Below, one piece after another: positions 34,551 through 44,415 of a stretch of DNA of 64,000 nucleotides. A program made the position numbers and the translations under genes. Positions within the stretch are counted from its first letter, which is position 1. Every line of letters begins with the position of its first letter. The stretch comes from an uncultured Clostridia bacterium (GTDB taxonomy: Bacteria > Bacillota > Clostridia > TANB77 > UBA1234). The stretch is taken from NCBI GenBank assembly GCA_934132775.1, contig CAKPAA010000011.1, positions 1 to 64,000 of the forward strand, given 5' to 3'. The notes below the pieces were generated by a model, which did no database searches, had not been told where the DNA came from, and was given only the letters and a program-made list of their open reading frames with translations.

Positions 34551-35195
34551 TTATCTCTCTGGTTCTGTTATGTCTTCTATCATTTTACGTGTTGCCGAAA
34601 CATTCAAATCTTTCTGTACGTTTTCAAATGTTTCTCTATCATTTTGGTAGCTGTCTTTACTATGCGATATATCTGAATCGATTTCCATATTTTGAGCAAT
34701 TGCACAACCTAATATAAAGTCAAAAGTCCAACTTGCTATACCATGTCTCACTTCCAACACTCCTGGTTTATCTCTATTTTCTGCCTTTAAAACTTCACTG
34801 ACATCATTTTTATACTTATCTGGTAATTTACCATATATCTCTGGCACACCGATTTGTCTACATACCAAATCGGCTACCTTTATACTAGTAATTAAATCAT
34901 TATGCTCTGATTTTCTTCTTTTTTCTGCTGCTTCAAATATATCAATATAATCTTCTCGCTGGTTAGATTCCATTAGACTAATTCTATTGGCTTTATTAGA
35001 TTTATCATCAAAAACTGCCACTGTATAATCACACATAGATTTTATCAATTCACATATTACGTCGTCTCCAAATTCAGCTGTGTCCTTTAACTGACCATCT
35101 GTTATTGTGTTATCATCAGTTATTTCTTGACACCTTTTTCTAGCATTCCTTATTCTTTCAATAATTGAATCTATTTCTTTATTTGTCATTGACAT
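34551..35195 (-). CDS. DUF3232-like helical protein
   Basis: A 214-residue, probably all-helical cytoplasmic protein with no signal or TM. The stretch YIDIFEAAEKRRKSEHNDLITSIKVADLVCRQIGV, followed by PEIYGKLPD, is reminiscent of DUF3232 proteins of Clostridia, but that assignment is from memory and tentative. It starts 23 nt after the ftsH stop on the same strand, so it is probably read from the ftsH transcript. Function unknown. Confidence 0.65.
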   Translation of the reverse strand: MSMTNKEIDSIIERIRNARKRCQEITDDNTITDGQLKDTAEFGDDVICELIKSMCDYTVAVFDDKSNKANRISLMESNQREDYIDIFEAAEKRRKSEHNDLITSIKVADLVCRQIGVPEIYGKLPDKYKNDVSEVLKAENRDKPGVLEVRHGIASWTFDFILGCAIAQNMEIDSDISHSKDSYQNDRETFENVQKDLNVSATRKMIEDITEPER

Positions 35196-35218
35196 AACAA
35201 TCCCCTCACTTATTATAA

Positions 35219-37027
35219 TTATGAGTTCATTATTGCTTCAAACTCATCACCCTCAATTTTTTCTTTTTCTAGTAAAACTGCTGCTACTTTATGAAGTTTG
35301 TCTATATGTTGTTGCAATATTGTTTTTGCTCTGTTATAACCTTTGTCTATGATATTTTTTACTTCAACATCTATTACTGCTGCTATTTCATCGCTGTAAT
35401 TCTTTACGTTATTTATGTCTCTTCCAAGGAATACTTCTTCCTGGTCATTTCCAAATGTAATTGCACCAAGCTTTTCACTCATTCCGTATCTCATTACCAT
35501 ATTTCTGGCAATTTTGCTTGCTCTTTCTATATCATTTGAAGCACCTGTGCTGATGTCATTTAATATCAATTGTTCTGCAACTCTTCCACCAAGAAGCGAA
35601 ACAATCTTGTCTTCCATTTCTGATTTTGACATAAATGACTTATCCTCTGTGTTCTTATACATCGTGTATCCCCCAGCCATTCCTCTTGGAACAATTGAGA
35701 TTTGATGCACTGGCTCTGAATTTTCTAAAAATCTACTAACAACTGCGTGACCACCTTCGTGGTATGCAACAAGCTTTCTATCTTTTTCAGGTATAATCTT
35801 ACTCTTCTTTTCTGGTCCCATTAGAACCTTAGTCATTGCATTTTCTAAGTCTTCCATTGTTATTGATGTTTGGTCTTTTCTTGCTGCTAATAGCGCCGCT
35901 TCATTCATCATATTTTCCAAATCAGCACCTGTAAAACCTGCTGTGTTTTTTGCTAATACACCTAAGTCAATATCTCCTGATAATTTCTTTTTCTTTGCAT
36001 ATAAACTTAATATTTCTTCTCTTGCCTTAACATCTGGTGCTGGAACTACTATTTGTCTATCAAATCTTCCCGGTCTTAATAAAGCTGGATCTAATATATC
36101 AGGTCTGTTCGTAGCCGCTAAAACTATTATTCCGCTGTTTGTTCCAAAGCCATCCATTTCAACTAATAATTGGTTCAAAGTTTGTTCTCTCTCATCGTGT
36201 CCACCACCTAAACCTGCTCCTCTTTGACGTCCAACAGCATCAATTTCATCTATGAATATTATACAAGGACCACCCTTTGTTTTTGCTTCTCCGAATAATT
36301 CTCTAACTCTTGATGCACCAACACCAACGTACATTTCAACGAAGTCTGAACCACTTATTGAATAGAATGGAACTCCTGCCTCGCCCGCAACTGCTTTTGC
36401 AAGTAATGTTTTACCTGTACCCGGTTGACCAACTAACAAAACTCCTTTTGGAATTCTAGCTCCCATATCTATAAATTTCTTTGGATATTTCAAAAATTCA
36501 ACAATTTCTTGTAATTCTTCTCTTTCTTCTGGTAAACCTGCAACATCTTTAAATGTTATTTTGTTTTTGTCTTCTGGATTAAAAAGTTTAGCTCTGCTCT
36601 TTGTAAATGACATAGCTCCTTTTCCTCCACCTACTGTTTGCATCATAAACACCCAGAATAGTATAAGCATTATTATAAGTCCTATTGGCGTAATATAATC
36701 TAGTAGTGTCAAAGCAACTGATGGCGAAGCCTCAGAAAGTTTGAAACTTGCTCCATTGTCTAGTGCTTCTTGTGCATATGTTATAAATGCCGTTCTATCT
36801 GGTATATTAACTGGTTTTTCTTTTTTGTCACCTGTTAATCTAACCGTTGCTGTTGAACTTTCATTTGAAAGCTCGATTGTGTCTACTTTTCCTTCTTTTA
36901 TTGCAGTCAATAAATTATCGTATGATAAAACTGTTTTGTCTCCTTGATCTGCTATTATTGCAGATATGAAGAAAATAAGTATCATAGTTATAATTAGTGG
37001 CGCAATGCCTCTAAATGATTTTTTCAT
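35219..37027 (-). CDS. ftsH: ATP-dependent zinc metalloprotease FtsH
   Basis: Membrane-bound AAA+ protease that degrades misassembled membrane proteins and short-lived regulators. The 602-residue protein has two TM helices (about 8-27 and 112-130) flanking an extracytoplasmic domain. The AAA module follows: Walker A GQPGTGKT at about 200-207, Walker [12 protein letters not shown], and second region of homology [20 protein letters not shown] with both arginine fingers. The M41 peptidase has YHEGGHA and the third zinc ligand in [18 protein letters not shown] precedes the ATG. It follows tilS, as in Bacillus, without hpt between. Compare the degenerate paralogue at 55290. Confidence 0.97.
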   Translation of the reverse strand: MKKSFRGIAPLIITMILIFFISAIIADQGDKTVLSYDNLLTAIKEGKVDTIELSNESSTATVRLTGDKKEKPVNIPDRTAFITYAQEALDNGASFKLSEASPSVALTLLDYITPIGLIIMLILFWVFMMQTVGGGKGAMSFTKSRAKLFNPEDKNKITFKDVAGLPEEREELQEIVEFLKYPKKFIDMGARIPKGVLLVGQPGTGKTLLAKAVAGEAGVPFYSISGSDFVEMYVGVGASRVRELFGEAKTKGGPCIIFIDEIDAVGRQRGAGLGGGHDEREQTLNQLLVEMDGFGTNSGIIVLAATNRPDILDPALLRPGRFDRQIVVPAPDVKAREEILSLYAKKKKLSGDIDLGVLAKNTAGFTGADLENMMNEAALLAARKDQTSITMEDLENAMTKVLMGPEKKSKIIPEKDRKLVAYHEGGHAVVSRFLENSEPVHQISIVPRGMAGGYTMYKNTEDKSFMSKSEMEDKIVSLLGGRVAEQLILNDISTGASNDIERASKIARNMVMRYGMSEKLGAITFGNDQEEVFLGRDINNVKNYSDEIAAVIDVEVKNIIDKGYNRAKTILQQHIDKLHKVAAVLLEKEKIEGDEFEAIMNS

Positions 37028-37059
37028 TTGCTCCTCCTTATATTTTTAATTCATTTAAA

Positions 37060-37088
37060 ATGTTATCACAGTATCATAAAAGTGTAAA
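37060..37088 (-). promoter_or_regulatory. Possible internal promoter of ftsH
   Basis: Minus strand: TTTACA (37083-37088), 17 nt, TAACAT (37060-37065), in the 67-nt gap between tilS and ftsH. Confidence 0.4.
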
Positions 37089-37094
37089 GTTAGT

Positions 37095-38069
37095 TTAACC
37101 TAAAATTTGCTTTTCATAATATACTTTTCCTCTGTTTACTGTGATTTTTATATATTTATTTGGTGTCAAATATTTGCCACCAACATTTTTTTCACATAAC
37201 TTTAATATATCTTCTATATGTACTTTTTCGATATTTGTAGCATTTCCTAATGTATCTATTATAAATTTCCTTATTAGTCTTTTTCTTAACACACTATCTA
37301 ATGTATTAAATTTTTTCAAATTACATACCACTTTTCCACAAGTTTTATCAATAAGACATTCTTCATATGCAAGTTCCACCTGCTTTTGAATAAATTTTTC
37401 TTCATCTGCTATAATTTCAGACATTCTATTTATGTTTAAAATTACATTTGAATTGATATTTTTTTCAATATATGGCAAGAGTTCTAGTCTTACCTTATTT
37501 CTTGTGTATATTGCTTCGTTATTAGTTTCATCATAGCAAGGTGTTATATTATTTTCCCTACAATATTCCTCAATTTCTTTTCTAGTAATTTCAATTAAAG
37601 GTCTTATTACAATGTTATCCCTAATTGGTTCAATTCCTTTAAGCCCAGACATCCCAGAACCTCTTATGATATTCATCATAACGGTTTCAGCATTGTCATT
37701 TGCGTTATGTGCAGTTGCAATTTTAGTGCAATTTTCTTGTGCCACAATCTCATAAAAGAAATCATATCTCACCTTACGTCCTAGCTCTTCCAAGGTCATA
37801 TTTGAGTCTATTTCGTTCAATTTTACTTTTTTTACAAAACAATGTATCTTTTTACTATCACAAAACTTTTTAACAAAATCTTCGTCATTTTGTGCCGTTA
37901 AACGCAAGCCGTGATTAATATGTGCTACGCAAATATTATAACCAGCCTCATACAATATATTCAATAGTGTTATTGAATCTGGGCCACCAGATACACCAAC
38001 TAAAATTTTATCATTTTCATTTATTAAATTGTATTTTTTAATTGTTTCTTTTACCTTATTTAGCAACAA
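37095..38069 (-). CDS. tilS: tRNA(Ile)-lysidine synthase TilS
   Basis: Converts the wobble C34 of tRNA-Ile2 (CAU) to lysidine so that it reads AUA. The 324-residue protein has the PP-loop SGGPDSITLL near residue 28, HINHGLR and TAHNANDNAETVMMNIIRGSGMSGLKGI, with the catalytic domain complete. The C-terminal part is short: the second TilS-C domain of longer homologues appears to be missing, so this is a compact form. It lies 15 nt after dnaB. Confidence 0.93.
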   Translation of the reverse strand: MLLNKVKETIKKYNLINENDKILVGVSGGPDSITLLNILYEAGYNICVAHINHGLRLTAQNDEDFVKKFCDSKKIHCFVKKVKLNEIDSNMTLEELGRKVRYDFFYEIVAQENCTKIATAHNANDNAETVMMNIIRGSGMSGLKGIEPIRDNIVIRPLIEITRKEIEEYCRENNITPCYDETNNEAIYTRNKVRLELLPYIEKNINSNVILNINRMSEIIADEEKFIQKQVELAYEECLIDKTCGKVVCNLKKFNTLDSVLRKRLIRKFIIDTLGNATNIEKVHIEDILKLCEKNVGGKYLTPNKYIKITVNRGKVYYEKQILG

Positions 38070-38084
38070 TTTTCTCCTTTCAAA

Positions 38085-39422
38085 TTAAGAATGATATTTA
38101 TCTAAATTTACAAACTTCGTGTATTGATTTAACCAAAGTAACTCTGTTGTACCTGTTTGACCTGCTCTGTTTTTTGCTAAAATAACTTCTGCTACATTTT
38201 TCTTTTCTGTTTCAGGATTATAGTAATCATCTCTATATAAAAACATAACCATATCAGCATCTTGCTCTATTGAGCCTGATTCTCTTAAATCACTTAGCAT
38301 AGGTCTATGATCTGGTCTTTGTTCCGGAGCACGGCTAAGCTGTGAAAGTGCAACTATTGGCACACCTATTTCTCTCGCAAGCACTTTAAGCGACCTACTG
38401 ATTTCTGATATATCTGCTTGTCTACTTGCATTCATTTTACTTGCATTCATAAGTTGTAAGTAGTCTATTACTACTAACCCGATATCATACTCCATTTTTA
38501 ATTTTCTGCATTTTGCTCTCAATTCAATTGGAGAAAAGCCAGAAGAATCGTCAAGTATTATTTTTGTCTCAGATAAGCTTCCAGAAGCATTTGTAAGGCT
38601 TATCCAGTCTTCATCTTCTAATTTACCACTTCTGATCTTTTGGCTATCTACCATAGCCTCACTTGCTAGTATTCTTCCAACAAGTTCTTCTTTGCTCATC
38701 TCCAAGCTGAAATATGCAACTGCTTTTTCAGATTTAACCGCTGCATTCGTTAATAAATTAAGTGCAAATGCAGATTTACCCATAGCTGGTCTTGCTGCAA
38801 CAATTATCAATTGCCCTGGCATAAACCCAAGTGTCTTGGCATCTAAATCTAAAAAACCACTTGGTATTCCTATAATTCCTGATTCTCTGGTTGCAAGGTC
38901 TTCTAAGTTATTAAATGTATCAACTAAAACATCTTTAATTAAAGAATATGTAGAATTACTTTTCTTTTGTACAATATCAAAAATTTCTTTTTCTGCTTTT
39001 TCCGTTATATACGAAACATCTTCTGTGGCTTCATAACTCTCTTTGCTTATGTTATTGGCAGCTTTTATAAGCTTTCTTAATATTGACTTCTCACAAACAA
39101 TATTAGCATAATTTTCTACGTTTGAAATAGCATACATAGGATTTGTAAGTGAAGCTAAATATTCAAAACCATTTACAACATCATATTTTCCACGTATTCT
39201 GAGCTGTTCTTTTAACGTTAAAAAGTCTATTGGCTTGTTTGCTTCACACAAATCTAATATTGCCGAGTATATCTCAGCGTGCTCATTTCTATAAAAGTCT
39301 TCTGGCTTTAAGATTTCAATTACAGTGTAGACAGCATCTTTATCAACTATCATTGAACCTAAAACAGCTTGTTCTGCTTCTATATCATTTGGAGGAATTC
39401 TTCCTAATAATTCATCATTCAT
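38085..39422 (-). CDS. dnaB: Replicative DNA helicase DnaB
   Basis: Hexameric helicase of the replication fork (named DnaC in B. subtilis). The 445-residue protein has the N-terminal primase-interaction domain (PPNDIEAEQAVLGSMI), then a RecA-like motor. Walker A is AARPAMGKSAFALN, followed by YFSLEMSKEELVGRIL, Walker B IGLVVIDYLQLM, LSQLSRAPEQRPDHRPMLSDLRESGSIEQDAD and the arginine-finger region. No intein. Third gene of gdpP-rplI-dnaB, the order seen in many Firmicutes. Confidence 0.97.
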   Translation of the reverse strand: MNDELLGRIPPNDIEAEQAVLGSMIVDKDAVYTVIEILKPEDFYRNEHAEIYSAILDLCEANKPIDFLTLKEQLRIRGKYDVVNGFEYLASLTNPMYAISNVENYANIVCEKSILRKLIKAANNISKESYEATEDVSYITEKAEKEIFDIVQKKSNSTYSLIKDVLVDTFNNLEDLATRESGIIGIPSGFLDLDAKTLGFMPGQLIIVAARPAMGKSAFALNLLTNAAVKSEKAVAYFSLEMSKEELVGRILASEAMVDSQKIRSGKLEDEDWISLTNASGSLSETKIILDDSSGFSPIELRAKCRKLKMEYDIGLVVIDYLQLMNASKMNASRQADISEISRSLKVLAREIGVPIVALSQLSRAPEQRPDHRPMLSDLRESGSIEQDADMVMFLYRDDYYNPETEKKNVAEVILAKNRAGQTGTTELLWLNQYTKFVNLDKYHS

Positions 39423-39449
39423 ATTACTTACAACTCCACTAACTTTGTA

Positions 39450-39896
39450 TTATTCAGCAATTACATTAACTCTTAATGTTCCACTAATTCCCTCAAATAA
39501 CTTTATTTCTATGTTATAAACTCCAACTGTTTTTATTGCATCTTCAAGACCTATCTTTTTCTTATCTACTTCTACAAAATACTTTTTATTTAATTCACTA
39601 GCAATGTCCTTAGCTGTAACACTTCCAAATGTCTTTCCATTTTCGCCCGCCTTAATTTTAAACACCAATTCAAATTTTTTCATTTTTTCAACAAGCTCTT
39701 TTGCACTTGCCATTGTCATATCGTGTTTATATTTATTAGCCTCTTGCTTTGTTTTCAAAGCATTTAAGTTTGAGGCATCAGCAACAACTGCAAGCTTCTT
39801 TGGTAACAAATAATTTCTTGCATATCCGTCAGAAGCATCTAAAATTTGTCCTTTCTTTCCAACTGACTTAATATCTTGCATTAAAATAACTTTCAT
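39450..39896 (-). CDS. rplI: 50S ribosomal protein L9
   Basis: Ribosomal protein near the L1 stalk. The 148-residue protein has the N-terminal L9 signature MKVILMQDIKSVGKKGQILDASDGYARNYLLPKKLA, then a long central helix and the C-terminal domain beginning FELVFKIKAGENGKTFGSVT. It lies between gdpP (20 nt) and dnaB (27 nt). Confidence 0.97.
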   Translation of the reverse strand: MKVILMQDIKSVGKKGQILDASDGYARNYLLPKKLAVVADASNLNALKTKQEANKYKHDMTMASAKELVEKMKKFELVFKIKAGENGKTFGSVTAKDIASELNKKYFVEVDKKKIGLEDAIKTVGVYNIEIKLFEGISGTLRVNVIAE

Positions 39897-39916
39897 AATT
39901 TATTTCTCCTTTCACA

Positions 39917-41893
39917 TTATCCATTTTTTGTTTCTGTAATTGCTTCAAGCAACATCTTTTTAGCATCATCAACTGTGACATTTTCTATTTGTGCGCCAGC
40001 AATCATCATATGACCGCCACCACCCAGTTTTTCAAGAACAACTTGAACATTCAATTCGCCATTAGATCTACCACTTATATAAACTTTATTATCGACTTTT
40101 GATAATACAAAAGACGATTCAATTCCATTTAAATTTAATAATTCATCAGCAGCTTGAGCCGTTATTTGAATTTGGTTTTCTATTCCTGATGGACAAATCG
40201 CAATTGCAATATTATTAAATACAATTTCAGAATTTCTTATGACATCTGCAATTGCAATATACGTGTCAACATCATTTTGAAAGAACTTGTTTATTGTTGC
40301 AACATCTATTCCAGTTTTCTTTAAATATGCTGCTGCTTCAAAAGTTCTTACACCTGTTTTTTGTGTAAAATTCTTTGTATCTGTCAAAATGCCAGCGTAT
40401 AAACATTCAGCTTCAACTTTGGTGATTTCTATCTTTTCTTCTGCATATTGCAAAATCTCTGTAACAAGCTCACTTGCTGACGAAGCATAAACTTCGTGGA
40501 AAGTAAGCACTGGATTCTCGATTGCTTCTGTACTTCTTCTGTGATGATCTATCACAACAACCTTATTGGCTCTCACAAGTACTTGTGGTGCATCAACATA
40601 GTCAGCTTTATGAGTATCAACAACAACAACTAATGTGTTTTCAGACACCTTGCTTGCAGCTTCATTTCCGTTAATTAAAACTCCGTCATACTGTTCAATA
40701 GCCTGTATTCTGTCGTATAAATCATTAACCGTTATTCCACCATTAAAAACAATGTTAGCTTCTTTATTATGTGCGTGTGCTAAACAATAAACGCCCATAG
40801 CAGCTCCAAGAGAATCTGCATCCATATTTTTATGCCCCATTATAACAACATTATTTGACTCATCTATAAGTTCTTTCAAAGCTTGGGCTATAACTCTTGG
40901 CTTTACTTTTGTCATCTTTTCAACTTCCTTTGTATTTCCGCCAAAGAATTCATACTTTCCATTTTTTCTTACAACAGCTTGGTCTCCACCTCTACCAAGT
41001 GCTACATCTATTGTCGCAAGTGCATTCTTAAATTTTTCATTTTCAGTTTCATCTTCAACCACAATACCAATACTCAAAGTTACTGGGATTTTATTAGTTA
41101 ATGTGATTTCCTTAATATCATTTAAAATTTCAAATTTTGAATCTAAAAAGGCTTTTATAAATTTCTTTTCAAAAATTATTAAATACTTATTTCTGTCAAG
41201 GCTTGTCATTATTCCACCCGTAAAAGCAAACCATTCTCTTAGTTTTCTTTCAACGGTTGCAAATAGTTGAGGTCTATCCGTATCTATCATTCCTTGGATA
41301 AGTTCTTCATAATTGTCAATCATTATGATACCAACACAGTCTTTTGAATCATCGTACATTTTATACAGCTTGTAATATTCAGTTCTATCAATAAAGTAAA
41401 ACATCAAAACTGCTTCTTTTTCTTTACTGCCCTTCTTTAAGTTTACTAGATTTCCAAGCAATCTATAATGCTTATCGTGAATGCTCAATTCCTTATCTAT
41501 TCCAATAAATCTTTCGTCATATTCATCATTTAGCTCTTTGATTAGATTTTCCATATACTTCTGCTTATTTATGCCTTTGAAAAGCATTTCAAGCTCATTA
41601 TTATTCCAAAGAATATCGCCTTGATTTGTCACAATAATTGCTGGAATTGGAAAGTTAAGCACTGTATCATCAGTTTTCAGCTTAAAAATAAAACTATCTA
41701 AATTCTTTATCACTCTTTCTCTCATAGAAATGTTTTTTCTATAAGTAAAAAACAATACGCAAAAATATATAAAAACTGCCAAAGGAATACATCGAATATC
41801 CATACAGCATACTAAAACCAAAATAATGAAAATAATGATAAGATACGTTCTGTACTTAGGCACAAAAATATCCTTAAAATTAACTTTTTTCAT
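39917..41893 (-). CDS. gdpP: Cyclic-di-AMP phosphodiesterase GdpP (YybT)
   Basis: Membrane phosphodiesterase that hydrolyses c-di-AMP to pApA. The 658-residue protein has two TM helices (about 15-48), a PAS-like domain and a degenerate GGDEF (LGRGGDQAVVR in place of the active-site motif). The DHH/DHHA1 module holds GHKNMDADSLGAAMG, VVVVDTHKADYV, VVIDHHRRST and GGGGHMMIAGAQI. All DHH metal motifs are intact. First gene of its operon, with AGGAGG before the ATG. Confidence 0.95.
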   Translation of the reverse strand: MKKVNFKDIFVPKYRTYLIIIFIILVLVCCMDIRCIPLAVFIYFCVLFFTYRKNISMRERVIKNLDSFIFKLKTDDTVLNFPIPAIIVTNQGDILWNNNELEMLFKGINKQKYMENLIKELNDEYDERFIGIDKELSIHDKHYRLLGNLVNLKKGSKEKEAVLMFYFIDRTEYYKLYKMYDDSKDCVGIIMIDNYEELIQGMIDTDRPQLFATVERKLREWFAFTGGIMTSLDRNKYLIIFEKKFIKAFLDSKFEILNDIKEITLTNKIPVTLSIGIVVEDETENEKFKNALATIDVALGRGGDQAVVRKNGKYEFFGGNTKEVEKMTKVKPRVIAQALKELIDESNNVVIMGHKNMDADSLGAAMGVYCLAHAHNKEANIVFNGGITVNDLYDRIQAIEQYDGVLINGNEAASKVSENTLVVVVDTHKADYVDAPQVLVRANKVVVIDHHRRSTEAIENPVLTFHEVYASSASELVTEILQYAEEKIEITKVEAECLYAGILTDTKNFTQKTGVRTFEAAAYLKKTGIDVATINKFFQNDVDTYIAIADVIRNSEIVFNNIAIAICPSGIENQIQITAQAADELLNLNGIESSFVLSKVDNKVYISGRSNGELNVQVVLEKLGGGGHMMIAGAQIENVTVDDAKKMLLEAITETKNG

Positions 41894-41921
41894 ATATTTT
41901 CCTCCTCATATTTATGCTCTT

Positions 41922-41950
41922 ATTTTATACGTTTTAGCTTATATTGTCAA
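41922..41950 (-). promoter_or_regulatory. Promoter of the gdpP-rplI-dnaB-tilS operon
   Basis: Minus strand: TTGACA (41945-41950), 17 nt, TAAAAT (41922-41927), 28 nt before the gdpP start. Confidence 0.7.
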
Positions 41951-42118
41951 TAAAAGAAGATACTATCGAGACACATTAAAGTCAAAAATTAAAAGCCCTA
42001 AGAGCTTTATATATTAAGCCTTTGCTAATTTTTATAGCGTCGCCATATATAAAATCTTAGGACTCATTTAATACAAATCAAAAACGCAAATCTAATAAAT
42101 TAAATTTTAATATAAGTC

Positions 42119-42298
42119 TTAATTTTGTATCTTCTTCTTTATTGCTTTTATTGCTTTTTCTCTATCAAGCATAACAACGTGACCACAGCCTTTGCATTTT
42201 AACTTGAAATCAACGCCAACACGTGTTATTTCCCACTCTTTGCTTCCACAAGGATGCTGTTTTTTTGTTTCAACAATGTCTCCAACTACATAATCCAT
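42119..42298 (-). CDS. DUF951 family protein
   Basis: A 59-residue protein beginning MDYVVGDIVETKKQHPCGS, then EWEITRVGVDFKLKCKGCGHVVMLDRE. This is the DUF951 pattern, with an HPCGS motif and a CxxC zinc-knuckle-like pair; the fold resembles a small KOW/S1-like barrel. Function not established. The start at 42298 follows AAAGGTGG; an upstream in-frame ATG (42334) lies inside the intergenic leader. It is 25 nt after clpX and probably cotranscribed. Confidence 0.85.
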   Translation of the reverse strand: MDYVVGDIVETKKQHPCGSKEWEITRVGVDFKLKCKGCGHVVMLDREKAIKAIKKKIQN

Positions 42299-42323
42299 AT
42301 AAAAACCACCTTTATTACTTAAA

Positions 42324-43658
42324 TTATGATGCACTATCTATATCTAGCTTAGTCGCCTTTTTAGACTTTTTAGCCGTGCTTGACTTAGAAGTAATATTTG
42401 TAATCTTATTCATATCATATTCAACTTTTGGTTCTTCTGTACCGTCAACAGTTGCTCTTGTTATTGTGCATTTAGATATTTGTTTGTTAGTTGGAATTTC
42501 AAACATAATATCTCTCATTGTTTCTTCAAGTATAGCTCTTAAACCTCTGGCACCTGTTTTTCTTTCAATTGCCTTATCAACAATTGCATTAAGTGCATCT
42601 TCTTCAAATTCAAGATCAACACCATCTAATTCAAAAAGCTTTTTATATTGCTTTACAAGTGCATTCTTAGGTTTAGTTAATATGTCTATATAAGCATCTC
42701 TTGTTAGAGGCTGTACTGTTGTAATAACAGGTAATCTTCCAACAAATTCAGGAATAAGACCAAATTTAACTAAATCTTGTGGCAATAATTTTTCAAGTAA
42801 GTCTTTTTCTTGTTGTTCTTCTGCCTTTTCAATTTCTGCACCAAAACCAATACTTTTCTTGCCAACTCTTGAATTTATTGTTTTTTCCAATCCTTCAAAA
42901 GCACCAGCGCATATAAATAAAATATTAGTTGTATCAATTTGTAAAAACTCTTGATGTGGATGTTTCCTTCCGCCTTGTGGTGGCACAGAAGCAACAGTAC
43001 CCTCAACAATTTTAAGTAAAGCTTGCTGAACGCCTTCACCACTTACATCTCTTGTAATAGAGACATTTTCAGATTTTCTAGCTATCTTATCTATTTCATC
43101 AATGTATATAATACCCTTTTGTGCTTTTTCAATATCATAATCAGCAGCTTGAATAAGTTTTAATAGAATGTTTTCAACATCTTCGCCAACATATCCAGCC
43201 TCTGTAAGTGCTGTCGCATCAGATATTGCAAAAGGAACATTCAAAATTCTAGCTAATGTTTGTGCAAGATAAGTTTTTCCGCAACCTGTTGGACCAAGCA
43301 TTAAGATATTACTCTTTTGAATTTCAACGCCGTCCTCAGCTTCCTTTCCACTTTCCTTGTGATTTATTCTTTTATAGTGATTATATACCGCCACCGAAAG
43401 AGACTTCTTTGCGGACTCTTGCCCAATTACGTATTCATCAAGTTTATCCTTAATCTCTTTTGGTGTGAGCATATTAAAGCCCTTATCAACAAACTCTTCA
43501 TCATAGTTTTCAAGTTCATCTTCAATTATGTTAGAACATAAGCCAACACATTCATTGCAAATATACACACCAGGACCTGCAACAATTCTTTTTACAGCTT
43601 CTTGTGTTTTTCCGCAAAAAGAACATCTAACACTCTTTGTATCCTCAAATTTTGCCAT
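42324..43658 (-). CDS. clpX: ATP-dependent Clp protease ATP-binding subunit ClpX
   Basis: AAA+ unfoldase that feeds substrates to ClpP. The 444-residue protein has an N-terminal C4 zinc-binding domain (CSFCGKTQ ... CNECVGLC), Walker [13 protein letters not shown], Walker [12 protein letters not shown], the [14 protein letters not shown] pore region and [10 protein letters not shown] sensor 2. The C-terminus is extended by a basic/Ser-Thr tail. It follows clpP after a hairpin. Confidence 0.97.
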   Translation of the reverse strand: MAKFEDTKSVRCSFCGKTQEAVKRIVAGPGVYICNECVGLCSNIIEDELENYDEEFVDKGFNMLTPKEIKDKLDEYVIGQESAKKSLSVAVYNHYKRINHKESGKEAEDGVEIQKSNILMLGPTGCGKTYLAQTLARILNVPFAISDATALTEAGYVGEDVENILLKLIQAADYDIEKAQKGIIYIDEIDKIARKSENVSITRDVSGEGVQQALLKIVEGTVASVPPQGGRKHPHQEFLQIDTTNILFICAGAFEGLEKTINSRVGKKSIGFGAEIEKAEEQQEKDLLEKLLPQDLVKFGLIPEFVGRLPVITTVQPLTRDAYIDILTKPKNALVKQYKKLFELDGVDLEFEEDALNAIVDKAIERKTGARGLRAILEETMRDIMFEIPTNKQISKCTITRATVDGTEEPKVEYDMNKITNITSKSSTAKKSKKATKLDIDSAS

Positions 43659-43694
43659 CTTTACCTCCTATTTATTATTTTTAGCTTTTGTAAA

Positions 43695-43733
43695 AGGCGT
43701 ACACTTATCCTTTTTAAGTAAAAGTCTACGCCT
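43695..43733 (-). terminator. Hairpin between clpP and clpX
   Basis: AGGCGTA/TACGCCT plus ACTT/AAGT pair around one mismatch (43695-43706 with 43722-43733), with a short T4 on the minus strand. It may partly terminate or set the clpP:clpX ratio. Confidence 0.5.
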
Positions 43734-43748
43734 ATATTTTTCTACCAT

Positions 43749-44342
43749 TTAAGCTTTTCTAGTCATAACTTCATCAATTAAGCCATATACCTTTGCTTCT
43801 TCTGCAATCATAAAGTTATCTCTATCAGTATCTCTCTCAATAACCTCTAATGGCTTACCAGTGTTCTCGCTTAAAATCTTATTCAATTTGTCTCTGGTTT
43901 TAAGTAAAAATTCAGCGTGAATTTTTACATCAGATGCTTGACCTTGTGCTCCACCTAATGGTTGATGTATCATTATTTCAGCATTAGGTAATGCATATCT
44001 TTTGCCTTTTGTTCCAGCAGCAAGTAAAAAGGCTCCCATACTTGCAGCAAGCCCAACACAAATTGTTGAAACATCCGGTTTAATATATCTCATAGTATCA
44101 TAAATAGCCATTCCAGCTGTAACTGAGCCACCAGGGCTATTTATATAAATGTGAATATCTTTATCTGGGTCTTCAGACTCTAAAAATAGTAACTGCGCTA
44201 CAACTAAGCTAGCAGTAGCATCTGTTATTTCATCACCAATAAATATAATTCTATCTTTTAAAAGTCTAGAAAATATATCATAGGCTCTTTCACCATTTGC
44301 CGTTTTTTCAATGACATTAGGTACTAAATCGTTAGTTATCAA
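43749..44342 (-). CDS. clpP: ATP-dependent Clp protease proteolytic subunit ClpP
   Basis: Self-compartmentalising serine protease. The 197-residue protein has the catalytic Ser in [14 protein letters not shown], His in [16 protein letters not shown] and Asp in RDTDRDNFM. The N-terminal axial loop region ([22 protein letters not shown]) is typical. Normal length. Between tig and clpX. Confidence 0.97.
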   Translation of the reverse strand: MITNDLVPNVIEKTANGERAYDIFSRLLKDRIIFIGDEITDATASLVVAQLLFLESEDPDKDIHIYINSPGGSVTAGMAIYDTMRYIKPDVSTICVGLAASMGAFLLAAGTKGKRYALPNAEIMIHQPLGGAQGQASDVKIHAEFLLKTRDKLNKILSENTGKPLEVIERDTDRDNFMIAEEAKVYGLIDEVMTRKA

Positions 44343-44376
44343 TTAAAACACCCTTTCTTTGGTAAAATTTTTGTGC

Positions 44377-44400
44377 ATTGGCTAACTTAGTAGCCAATGT
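44377..44400. terminator. Hairpin between tig and clpP
   Basis: CATTGGCTA (44377-44385) pairs with TAGCCAATG (44392-44400), 6-nt loop. No strong T-run follows on the minus strand, so read-through or RNA processing is as likely as termination. Confidence 0.45.
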
Positions 44401-44415
44401 AACCCACTAACCTTA

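Noticed and set aside
34174..34650. 158-codon plus-strand ORF across the 34.2-kb gene and its promoter
   Set aside because: It overlaps the minus-strand helical-protein gene, which has Shine-Dalgarno, promoter and terminator. The plus-strand product is low-complexity Ser/Leu sequence.
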